From: Burkholderiales bacterium
GTDB lineage: Bacteria; Pseudomonadota; Gammaproteobacteria; Burkholderiales; UBA11063
Direction: 5' to 3'
NCBI GenBank assembly: GCA_026461645.1
Contig: JAPJMP010000063.1
Span: forward strand, 1 to 13,237
DNA length: 13,237 nucleotides
The position numbers and the translations under genes are program-made. Positions 6,627-13,237 of this stretch are shown here, one piece after another. Numbering within the stretch: position 1 is the stretch's first letter; each line of letters opens with the position of its first letter. A model generated the notes under the pieces. The model did no database searches, had not been told where the DNA came from, and was given only the letters and a program-made list of their open reading frames with translations.

Positions 6627-7195
6627 ATAATATGATTTTTCATAATATACTTAATCGACTACTAGAAGTAAATAATGGTAGTTTAAATCAATTACAAATG
6701 CACTGTGGCAAATCTTTTAAATTTATTACTCCGTTGGGAATCTTATCCGGACAGATTGATATTGATGGCTTTATCATTAATGAAGTTGATAATACCGCAT
6801 ATACGGTTATAATCAATATTCCAGTAGCAGTTTCAAGTTATTTGATTAACCAAGATCAAATAGCAGCATTTAAGCAACTTAAATTTCAAGGTGATCGAGT
6901 GTTTGGTCGTGAATTCTTAGAACTTCTGGTTAATCTCAATTTTAGTGGATTATATACATCAGAATCGGTAGCTGTTTTATTTATTCAGCAACAACTGCAG
7001 CAATTTTTTATTGGCTTAAAAAACACTTTACAATTAATAACTACTAATACCGTTAATTCAGTCACTGAATATTTATTATATGAGTCAGAAGATTTAATTA
7101 CTCAATATGAACTTAAACAATTTTGTGATGAAGTAGATAGTATAAATGAAAGAACTAATTTACTTATAGCAAAATTTGAATATATACAAAAGTAG
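6620..7195 (+). CDS. ubiJ: Ubiquinone biosynthesis accessory factor UbiJ (SCP2-like)
   Basis: The 191-residue protein lies between ubiE and ubiB, where UbiJ is normally found. The N-terminal half (about 5-130) looks like an SCP2 lipid-binding domain, with the characteristic short beta strands, a GD pair (91-92) and a helical end. The C-terminal part ends in [28 protein letters not shown] (162-189), matching the UbiJ tail pattern FxxEVDxLRxxxDxLxARI. UbiJ binds hydrophobic ubiquinone intermediates and, with UbiK, helps the soluble Ubi complex. The start chosen overlaps ubiE by seven bases and has AAAGG about ten bases upstream. An in-frame ATG four codons later lacks a ribosome-binding site. 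Sequence conservation is low, so position contributes to the call. Confidence 0.85.
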   Translation: MLNNMIFHNILNRLLEVNNGSLNQLQMHCGKSFKFITPLGILSGQIDIDGFIINEVDNTAYTVIINIPVAVSSYLINQDQIAAFKQLKFQGDRVFGREFLELLVNLNFSGLYTSESVAVLFIQQQLQQFFIGLKNTLQLITTNTVNSVTEYLLYESEDLITQYELKQFCDEVDSINERTNLLIAKFEYIQK

Positions 7196-7200
7196 TTATT

Positions 7201-8727
7201 ATGTTAAGAATTATACGTTTATTTAAAATAATTGTTACTTTGCATCGCTATGGTTTATTTGAAATATTACATAAATATCATCGTACCAGTTTATTTGCGA
7301 AATTGCTTGAGTGTTGTTTATGGTATATTCCACGTAAATATCAAAAAGTTTCATTACCGCAAAGAACACGCTTAGCCTTTGAACATCTTGGACCAGTTTT
7401 TATAAAATTTGGTCAGCTATTATCGACGCGGCAAGATATAATTCCAGCAGATTTTGTGACTGAATTGTCTAAATTACAAAATCAGGTAAAACCATTTAGC
7501 GCGGTTCAAGCTCGAGCTATTGTTGAGGAATCAGTACAGGCTCCATTGGAGCAAATATTCAGTTATTGGAGCGATGAAGCAGTAGCCTCAGCTTCCATAG
7601 CACAAGTTCATAAAGCTGTATTAAAAAGTACTAATGAAACAGTTGCAGTTAAAATTCTCCGTCCCAAGATAAAAAGCATAATTGATCAAGATATTGCGGT
7701 TTTAGAACTAGCAGCATGGTTTATTGAAAAATTATTTATTGATGGTAAAAGGCTCAAGCCAAAAGAAGTAATCGAAGAATTTAAAAAAACAATTCATGCT
7801 GAATTAGATTTTCTGCAAGAAGCCGGTAATGCCACTGAGTTATATCGCCTGCACCAAAATGATTCGAAAATAATTATTCCTAAAATATTATATGATTATT
7901 GCAGCAGTCAAATTCTGGTAATGCAATGGATGGATGGCACAGCAATTGTTGATCTGGAGAGTTTAAAAGCTAAAAATATTAATTTGGAGCAGTTATCGCA
8001 TAATGGAGTAAGTATTTTTTATACTCAGGTTTTTAATTATGGGTTTTTTCATGCTGATATGCATCCTGGAAATATTTTATGCAATGATAAGGGGCAATAT
8101 ATTGCATTAGATTTTGGCATAGTTGGTTGTTTATCGGAAGAGGATAAACGCTATTTGGCGATAAATATTTTAGCATTTTTTAATCGTGACTATAAATTAG
8201 TGGCTAAAACTCATGTTGAATCAGGTTGGGCCCCAGCTGATACGCCAATCGAAGATTTAGAAAATGCCATTAGAGCCGTGTGTGAACCAATTTTTAATAA
8301 ACCATTAGCACAAATATCATTTGGACAAGTATTAATAAAATTATTTCAAATCTCGCGACGGTTTAATATTCCAGTACAACCACAACTTATTTTATTACAA
8401 AAAACTATCGTCAATGTTGAAGGTATGGGCAGAATGTTAAACCCTAACCTTGATTTGTGGGTAACTACTAAACCAATTTTACAAAAATGGATGAAACAAC
8501 AAATGGGTGTTAAAGGTTTTATGCATAACTTACGCAAGGAATTACCTTATTTAAGTTATACCTTACCTGTAATGCCAAGATTATTTGCTAAAAGTTTAGT
8601 AAATTTAGAGCAAGCACAACAACAAAATAATTTACTTCAGCATATAATTTTAAGCTATAAACGGCAAAATTATATTTTAATATTAATTCTAATAATATTA
8701 GTTGTTGTGATATGGTTTAAGTTATGA
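7201..8727 (+). CDS. ubiB: Ubiquinone biosynthesis regulatory ATPase/kinase-like protein UbiB
   Basis: This 508-residue member of the ABC1/ADCK/UbiB family has the invariant KxGQ motif as KFGQ (69-72), the alanine-rich loop region ASIAQVH (131-137), the ATP-site lysine K151 in VAVK, the ELDF element (201-204), the catalytic-loop equivalent HADMHPGN (284-291) and DFG (304-306). UbiB is an atypical ATPase needed for ubiquinone synthesis, probably by extracting lipid intermediates from the membrane. The C-terminus has one clear membrane helix (about 489-507), whereas the E. coli protein (546 residues) ends in two. It begins five bases after ubiJ and its TGA overlaps the next ATG by four bases. 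Confidence 0.96.
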   Translation: MLRIIRLFKIIVTLHRYGLFEILHKYHRTSLFAKLLECCLWYIPRKYQKVSLPQRTRLAFEHLGPVFIKFGQLLSTRQDIIPADFVTELSKLQNQVKPFSAVQARAIVEESVQAPLEQIFSYWSDEAVASASIAQVHKAVLKSTNETVAVKILRPKIKSIIDQDIAVLELAAWFIEKLFIDGKRLKPKEVIEEFKKTIHAELDFLQEAGNATELYRLHQNDSKIIIPKILYDYCSSQILVMQWMDGTAIVDLESLKAKNINLEQLSHNGVSIFYTQVFNYGFFHADMHPGNILCNDKGQYIALDFGIVGCLSEEDKRYLAINILAFFNRDYKLVAKTHVESGWAPADTPIEDLENAIRAVCEPIFNKPLAQISFGQVLIKLFQISRRFNIPVQPQLILLQKTIVNVEGMGRMLNPNLDLWVTTKPILQKWMKQQMGVKGFMHNLRKELPYLSYTLPVMPRLFAKSLVNLEQAQQQNNLLQHIILSYKRQNYILILILIILVVVIWFKL

Positions 8728-10562
8728 ATTACCTTGTAGTTAGTGATGGTAAAGATTATAAAATAGCACAACAACTAGAAAATCATAAAAATAATTTAGT
8801 AGTTGAATTATTTGGTACTCAGCACAAGAAGAAAGTAAAATTAAATCAAGTAATTTTTACGATTACGCAAGAAATTAATCAATTTGTAGCACAAGTTAAG
8901 CAAATTAGTTTAGAGCTTGATGTTGAACTTCTAGCAGAGTTAATTAATGAAGTAGATAAAGTAGCAATTGATGAGTTAGCAGATCTTTATTTTGGAACTA
9001 ATCCAGATCTTTGTCAAAAAACGGCACTACTAACTAAATTAGCTGAAAATAATATACTATTTTACAATTTTATGGATGGTAATTTTCGTAAATGTTCAAG
9101 TTTAGAGCAGGAACAACGAAAGCAAATAAATAACAAACAACTTGAGGCACAAGAGCGCTACAATTACTTTTATCAACTATTAACCACTGCTTATCAAAAT
9201 TCAACTGCAATTGCAGCAACTGAAGAAATTAATGTAATTAAGTTATTACATAAACCAGATAAGCATTCACCATTGTATAAAGCTCTACATAATTTTGCCA
9301 AGCAAATGCAGAAGAATCCCTTAGAAATATGCGTTCAAGTTGGATTGATTAATAATATTGCACAATTTTTCGTTGATTGCTTTTTAAATGAGCATAATTT
9401 TATTGCAACATTAGCTCCAAAACCAGCGGAGGAGAATATTACCAAAAGGCTTGATCTTGATGTTTTTTCAATTGATGATAGTTCAACCACAGAAATTGAT
9501 GATGCATTTTCCATATCTAGTATAGCCGATGGCTATATTATTGGCATTCATATTGCAGCACCAGCATTAGATGATAATTTAGAACAAATGATTTGCCATA
9601 ATATTTCCACTCTTTATTATCCCGGTAATAAAATCACCATGCTGCCAGAGGAAGTTATCAATAATTATAGCTTATTGGAAGGCAGAACCTGTCCGGTAGT
9701 CAGTATTTATTTTAAACTAAATCAGCAATTTGAAATTAATGAATATTATTCTAATTTAAACATAGTAAAAATTAATAAAAATTTACGAATTGAAAATTTA
9801 GAAACAGTCTTCACCGAAGATAATTTGCCCCTACAACTTAATTACCCCTATGAGGCAGAACTTAAAATATTATATCAATTTGCCTTAAAGCTTGAAGAAA
9901 AACGTGGCAAGGCTTCGGTTAACAACTTATTTGTTGATTATTCTTTCATCTTAAATAATGATAAGGTGGAACTAAAAGCGCGGCAAAGAGGAAATCCAAT
10001 TGATAAACTGGTTAGTGAACTAATGATTTTAGCAAATTGTTCTTGGGGTCGCTTGTTAACTAATTCTTTTATCCCTGCGATATATCGAGTTAAACAGCCA
10101 AATTATCCAGTTAAAATGACATTAAACCCTGATTCACATACTGGTTTAAATGTTGAATATTACACTTGGGCAACCTCACCAATTAGAAGAGCAACTGACT
10201 ATATTAATCAGAAGCAAATAATTAGTATGATTAAAAATGATAAAAATTTTTATACTGCAACTAATCATGTTTTATTAAGTGTGGTTGAAGAGTTTGACGT
10301 TAAGTATGCTAAATATATTGAGTTTCAGAATAAAATGGAACGTTATTGGTCACTACGATTTTTGCTGCAACAGAATATTACACAAATTAGTGCAACGATA
10401 GCATATAAGCAAATTGCACAATTAGATGGAGTACCACTTACTGTTGATTTAAGTAATTTAACAAATTTTAAGCCTAAAGGAACAATTGTTCAATTAAAAA
10501 TATTTAATATTAATTTAGTGTTATTAACTTTTGAAATTAAAATTATTGAGAATCATGAATAA
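8724..10562 (+). CDS. RNase II-like 3'-5' exoribonuclease (RNB domain)
   Basis: The protein has 612 residues, close to RNase II (644 in E. coli). The RNB domain runs from about 240 to 530. The metal site is FSIDDSSTTEIDDAF (248-262): D251, E257, D259 and D260 align with the four catalytic aspartates D201, D207, D209 and D210 of RNase II, with Glu in the second position. HIAAP (276-280), LPEEVI (307-312), LVSELMILAN (429-438) and the arginine block WATSPIRRATDYINQKQ (482-498) complete the fold. The roughly 230-residue N-terminal part has no obvious cold-shock motif. The last 60 residues may be a degenerate S1/OB domain. It degrades RNA processively from the 3' end, in the cytoplasm. ATGA overlap with ubiB indicates translational coupling. 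Confidence 0.88.
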   Translation: MNYLVVSDGKDYKIAQQLENHKNNLVVELFGTQHKKKVKLNQVIFTITQEINQFVAQVKQISLELDVELLAELINEVDKVAIDELADLYFGTNPDLCQKTALLTKLAENNILFYNFMDGNFRKCSSLEQEQRKQINNKQLEAQERYNYFYQLLTTAYQNSTAIAATEEINVIKLLHKPDKHSPLYKALHNFAKQMQKNPLEICVQVGLINNIAQFFVDCFLNEHNFIATLAPKPAEENITKRLDLDVFSIDDSSTTEIDDAFSISSIADGYIIGIHIAAPALDDNLEQMICHNISTLYYPGNKITMLPEEVINNYSLLEGRTCPVVSIYFKLNQQFEINEYYSNLNIVKINKNLRIENLETVFTEDNLPLQLNYPYEAELKILYQFALKLEEKRGKASVNNLFVDYSFILNNDKVELKARQRGNPIDKLVSELMILANCSWGRLLTNSFIPAIYRVKQPNYPVKMTLNPDSHTGLNVEYYTWATSPIRRATDYINQKQIISMIKNDKNFYTATNHVLLSVVEEFDVKYAKYIEFQNKMERYWSLRFLLQQNITQISATIAYKQIAQLDGVPLTVDLSNLTNFKPKGTIVQLKIFNINLVLLTFEIKIIENHE

Positions 10563-11526
10563 AAAAAACAATTTAAATATAATACAAGCTTATTGTAAAG
10601 TTAGCTTTGTAATGCTTGGCTGGGCTGCAATGTTTCAAATAGGGCATTTAGCAGTTGAATATGTAAATTTTGTGTCATTTGCCTTCTTGCGCTATTTAAT
10701 TGCAACTTTAATTTTATTAGTATTATTGAAATTAAAAAATGGTGTAATTTTTAATTGGCCAAAATTAAAACAGCACTGGGTGTTATTTTTAGCACTTGGG
10801 GCAATTGGAATAGCATTTTATAATATTTGCTATTTTGGAGCAATTAATTATATTTCGCCTAATCTAGTAGCTACCATTTTTGCTTTAACTCCATGTGTAA
10901 CTACTTTTGTTGGCTCGATTTTATTTAAAACTAAAGTAACTAAATTAGGTTATCTTGGAATTGTTATTGCTTTTTTGGGGACTATAGGGGTACTAAACTA
11001 TAGTAATGCTCAATGTGAACAGTATTTTTGTCTAGCAACATTTAGCAATTTATCTGTTGGTGAAATTTTAGCTTTTGGTACCATAATTGGTTCTACTATC
11101 TATAGTATTTTATCCAAGAGAGCTTCCAATTCGCAGATTGATTCTTTATCCATAACCACTTACGCCTCCATTGGCGGTACGTTTTTTCTCTTTATCGCTA
11201 ATCTTAAATTCGGTAACATTTTGCATGCTCCTGGTTTGAATCAACCTATATTTTGGTTATGTTTATTGTATTCAGTAATAATTGGCACAGTATTTGGCTA
11301 TAAATGGTACTCTGATGCAGTTGAAGTTTTGCATGTGGCAAAAACATCGGTGTTTCTTAATGGAATTCCTTTTTTTGCTGTGTTAATTGGAGTTGTAATA
11401 CTTGGACAAAGGTTTAGATTAGCAACAATTGTATGTGGATTATTTATTATTTTGGGTGTGCTATTAACTAACTTTGTGGTGAATAAAGCGAATAAAAAAT
11501 CTCTACCGGATGCGGTAGAGATTTAA
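10555..11526 (+). CDS. EamA/DMT-superfamily transporter
   Basis: This 323-residue inner-membrane protein has about ten hydrophobic segments in two homologous EamA halves. Typical family stretches are FLRYLIATLILL (44-55), ISPNLVATIFALTPCVTTFVGSIL (100-123) in the first half and AKTSVFLNGIPFFAVLIGVVILGQ (262-285) in the second. Such carriers export amino acids or other small metabolites, and the substrate cannot be told. The start chosen is the ATG at 10555, overlapping the exoribonuclease stop by eight bases with GAG just upstream. A TTG eight codons earlier (10531) lies deeper in the upstream gene and is less likely. A polar loop (about 150-168) between the halves contains two cysteines. The last nine codons form a strong hairpin. 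Confidence 0.88.
   Translation: MNKKNNLNIIQAYCKVSFVMLGWAAMFQIGHLAVEYVNFVSFAFLRYLIATLILLVLLKLKNGVIFNWPKLKQHWVLFLALGAIGIAFYNICYFGAINYISPNLVATIFALTPCVTTFVGSILFKTKVTKLGYLGIVIAFLGTIGVLNYSNAQCEQYFCLATFSNLSVGEILAFGTIIGSTIYSILSKRASNSQIDSLSITTYASIGGTFFLFIANLKFGNILHAPGLNQPIFWLCLLYSVIIGTVFGYKWYSDAVEVLHVAKTSVFLNGIPFFAVLIGVVILGQRFRLATIVCGLFIILGVLLTNFVVNKANKKSLPDAVEI
11497..11524 (-). terminator. Intrinsic terminator of the peroxiredoxin gene, inside the EamA 3' coding end
   Basis: The sequence forms a perfect 12-bp stem (aaatctctaccg pairing with cggtagagattt) around a GATG loop on the plus strand. On the minus strand the stem is followed by a T-run (TTTTTTATT, partly within the stem), giving a classic terminator 24 bases after the peroxiredoxin stop. 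On the plus strand the downstream tract (ATTTAATTGATTT) is poorer but could also work, so it may be bidirectional. It encodes the EamA residues KSLPDAVEI. Confidence 0.85.
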
Positions 11527-11548
11527 TTGATTTAAACTACAAAAGGTT

Positions 11549-12211
11549 TTATAGATCTTTAGAGTGACTTTCTAGATATTGAGCAACTCCTTTTGGATTT
11601 GCTTTCATTCCTTCTTTCCCTTTAGACCAACCAGCTGGGCAAACTTCACCATGCTTTTCAGTAAACTGAAGTGCATCTACCATTCTAATCATTTCATCAA
11701 TATTTCTACCTAAAGGTAAATCATTAACTACCATATGACGAACAATACCTGATTTATCAATTAAGAATGATCCACGATATGCAACTCCACCATCTGATTC
11801 AACGCCATAAGCGCGGCTAATATCATGATTCATATCGGCAGCAAGTGTATATTTAACTGGTCCGATACCACCATTATTAACTGGAGTGTTTCTCCAAGCA
11901 TTGTGTGAATAATGAGAATCAATTGATACGCCAATTAATTCAACATTACGTGATTTAAACTCTTCTACTCTATTATCAAAAGCAATTAATTCAGAAGGGC
12001 AAACAAAAGTAAAATCAAGCGGATAGAAAAATACTACAGCATATTTACCTTCAGTAGCTTTTTTAAAATTAAAATTATCTACAATTTGTCCATCCCCTAA
12101 TACTGCAGGAACAGTAAAGTCTGGTGCTTTTTTACCCACGATTACGCGAAAATCGTAATAACAGCAATCATTCATATCGCCGCATTCTTCATTATGATGA
12201 CAATGACTCAT
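11549..12211 (-). CDS. 2-Cys peroxiredoxin (AhpC/Prx1 type) with Cys-rich N-terminus
   Basis: The 220-residue thiol peroxidase reduces hydrogen and organic peroxides in the cytoplasm. The peroxidatic cysteine is C71 in PLDFTFVCPSE (64-74), with T68 and R146 (YRGSFLID) completing the active site. The resolving cysteine is C191 in GEVCPAGW (188-195). GGIG (114-117) matches one of the two motifs linked to over-oxidation sensitivity, but the C-terminal YF motif is not evident. The first 20 residues, HCHHNEECGDMNDCC, form an extension with four cysteines and three histidines that most AhpC proteins lack. AAGGAG eight bases upstream fixes the start. No ahpF or oxyR is next to it, so the reductant is unknown. 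Confidence 0.93.
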   Translation of the reverse strand: MSHCHHNEECGDMNDCCYYDFRVIVGKKAPDFTVPAVLGDGQIVDNFNFKKATEGKYAVVFFYPLDFTFVCPSELIAFDNRVEEFKSRNVELIGVSIDSHYSHNAWRNTPVNNGGIGPVKYTLAADMNHDISRAYGVESDGGVAYRGSFLIDKSGIVRHMVVNDLPLGRNIDEMIRMVDALQFTEKHGEVCPAGWSKGKEGMKANPKGVAQYLESHSKDL

Positions 12212-12250
12212 TTATATAACTCCTTTTAACTATATTAATTGTCAATTAAC

Positions 12251-12259
12251 ATTTTACCA
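12251..12259 (-). promoter_or_regulatory. Probable extended -10 promoter of the peroxiredoxin gene
   Basis: The minus strand reads TGGTAAAAT 39 bases before the peroxiredoxin ATG, in the 74-base gap after lnt. The preceding -35 region (TAGGTG) is poor. The layout resembles the ssrA promoter (ATGGTATAAT). Confidence 0.4.
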
Positions 12260-12285
12260 TAATTTGCCCGCATCACCTAATAAAA

Positions 12286-13237
12286 TTATTTTGTCAATTT
12301 TAGCCAGAAGCTGAAGATTATAATAAAAACACATAACAACCAAATTGGATAATTAAGCCATCTTTGAAATGGAGTAATACCGATATAGCCTGGCACCTTA
12401 AATTCTAGGTTTGCAGTGGTAAATGCAGGGATTGATTTAACTACTTTACCTTCTTGATTGATAATAAGAGTATCACCACTATTGCCATCTTGTACAAAGT
12501 AGCGTTGATTTTCTAAGGCACGTACTTGGGAGAACTGGGAAGATAAATCTTTCATAAAAGTTTTTCCATACCAGGATAAATCTGACTGATTAACTAAAAT
12601 TGAAGCATGTCGTGCATTAAGCGCAACATAATCATTGATAGCATTTTCATAACAAATATTAAAACTTAACTTCTGCGTTTCATAATTAAATGGTTGCTGA
12701 ATGTTATTTCCGGGAATAAAATCAGGCACTTGCAAATTATAACGGTTAATAAGATTATTAATAAAAGTTATATTTAATGGATTATATTCGCCCAATGGAA
12801 CCAAATTATGTTTAATGTAAATTGGTTGTTGAAGATGATTGAGATTTAAAGTGCCAGTTTGATGAATACTGTCTTGCATTTTGAACGGTGAACCAAAAAT
12901 TAACTGGGATTTGTTATGTTTCACCAACTGTGACAATTTATCCAAATATCCTGGTGTTAAGTTCAGATAATTGGTATTAAATATAGTTTCCGGAAGAATA
13001 ATTAATCCACCATGACTTTGCTGAACTAAAGTATCAACAGTGGTTTCAATCATTTTAAGATCGTCTTGAGTAAAGTTTTTACTTGAGGCAATATTGGGTT
13101 GAACTAAAGTTACTGTAATTGGAGTACCAGTTGGGTGAGTGTAATCTAGTTTATTTAATAAATAGGAAACACTGCTAAATAAAATACCACTACTTAGGCC
13201 ATATATAAAAATTAATTTAAATTTTAAACTCTTATAA
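12286..13237 (-). CDS. lnt: Apolipoprotein N-acyltransferase, C-terminal part (5' end outside window)
   Basis: The frame stays open to the window edge and gives 316 residues, lacking the N-terminal membrane bundle. The internal ATG at 13051-13053 is not the start, because upstream codons continue the family pattern (ITVTLVQPNIASSKNFTQDD). The nitrilase-like domain shows the Lnt triad: Glu in ILPET (codon at 12988-12990), Lys in IKHNLVPLGEYNP and Cys in NICYEN. The Lys and Cys are 53 residues apart, compared with 52 in E. coli (K335, C387). A membrane helix precedes the domain (LIFIYGLSSGILF) and one closes the protein (WLLCVFIIIFSFWL). Lnt adds the third acyl chain to lipoproteins in the inner membrane, as in diderm bacteria. 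Confidence 0.93.
   Translation of the reverse strand, partial: YKSLKFKLIFIYGLSSGILFSSVSYLLNKLDYTHPTGTPITVTLVQPNIASSKNFTQDDLKMIETTVDTLVQQSHGGLIILPETIFNTNYLNLTPGYLDKLSQLVKHNKSQLIFGSPFKMQDSIHQTGTLNLNHLQQPIYIKHNLVPLGEYNPLNITFINNLINRYNLQVPDFIPGNNIQQPFNYETQKLSFNICYENAINDYVALNARHASILVNQSDLSWYGKTFMKDLSSQFSQVRALENQRYFVQDGNSGDTLIINQEGKVVKSIPAFTTANLEFKVPGYIGITPFQRWLNYPIWLLCVFIIIFSFWLKLTK

Noticed and set aside
8346..8537. Minus-strand open frame opposite ubiB
   Set aside because: Shadow of the ubiB coding strand; no ribosome-binding site or recognisable product.
10531..10554. Upstream TTG start for the EamA transporter
   Set aside because: It would add eight residues deep inside the exoribonuclease gene. 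The ATG at 10555 has an upstream GAG and a typical short overlap.
12240..12245. Perfect TTGACA on the minus strand before the peroxiredoxin gene
   Set aside because: A -10 at the right spacing would fall on the ribosome-binding site and start transcription at or inside the coding sequence.
1..13237. CRISPR arrays, toxin-antitoxin pairs, insertion sequences or defence genes
   Set aside because: I looked on both strands and found no regularly spaced repeats, transposase motifs or defence-type domains. The only long repeat noticed is the 54-bp ssrA duplication.

Overview
This window is an AT-rich bacterial chromosome segment, roughly one third G+C by eye. The gene content points to a Gram-negative proteobacterium: FtsEX, QueA, a ubiquinone UbiE-UbiJ-UbiB block and an apolipoprotein N-acyltransferase. 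The short FtsX (about 306 residues), the UbiE-UbiJ-UbiB order and a tmRNA tag containing NDET (as in the neisserial tag) make an AT-rich betaproteobacterium, perhaps near the Neisseriales, my best guess. A gammaproteobacterium is not excluded.

Layout. (1) Positions 3-269, plus strand: the 3' end of a probable methylthioribose kinase gene (methionine salvage). (2) Positions 270-467: a non-coding stretch holding a decayed second copy of the tmRNA gene's 3' end. (3) Positions 468-2562, minus strand: a two-gene sugar module, an FHS-type MFS permease followed by an overlapping ROK-family sugar kinase. (4) Positions 2709-3084, minus strand: the intact ssrA (tmRNA) gene. A perfect 54-bp direct repeat (413-466 and 2749-2802), with a weaker 40-bp extension on one side, brackets the sugar module. 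This looks like the footprint of integration into ssrA, with the permease and kinase as cargo; no integrase is visible. (5) Positions 3214-5838, plus strand: ftsE-ftsX-queA, tightly packed. (6) Positions 5889-11526, plus strand: ubiE-ubiJ-ubiB-RNB exoribonuclease-EamA transporter, a polycistron with repeated start/stop overlaps. (7) Positions 11549-13237, minus strand: a 2-Cys peroxiredoxin and the 3' part of lnt, which runs off the window.

How the genes work together. FtsE and FtsX form an ABC-type complex that couples division to peptidoglycan hydrolysis. QueA performs a late step of queuosine tRNA modification. UbiE is the C-methyltransferase of ubiquinone (and menaquinone) synthesis, UbiJ the lipid-binding accessory subunit, and UbiB the atypical kinase-like ATPase of the same pathway. 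The RNase II-like enzyme and EamA exporter share the transcript without an obvious metabolic link. tmRNA and peroxiredoxin are quality-control and stress genes with their own promoters. Several putative promoters share an extended -10 (TGnTATAAT-like) and lack a good -35. Convergent EamA and peroxiredoxin genes share a strong hairpin formed by the last codons of the EamA gene.

Most of the window is ordinary core genome. I see no convincing new defence or mobile system. The most interesting items are the ssrA-flanked sugar island, the divergent tmRNA tag ending in LQVA, and the terminator embedded in coding sequence.
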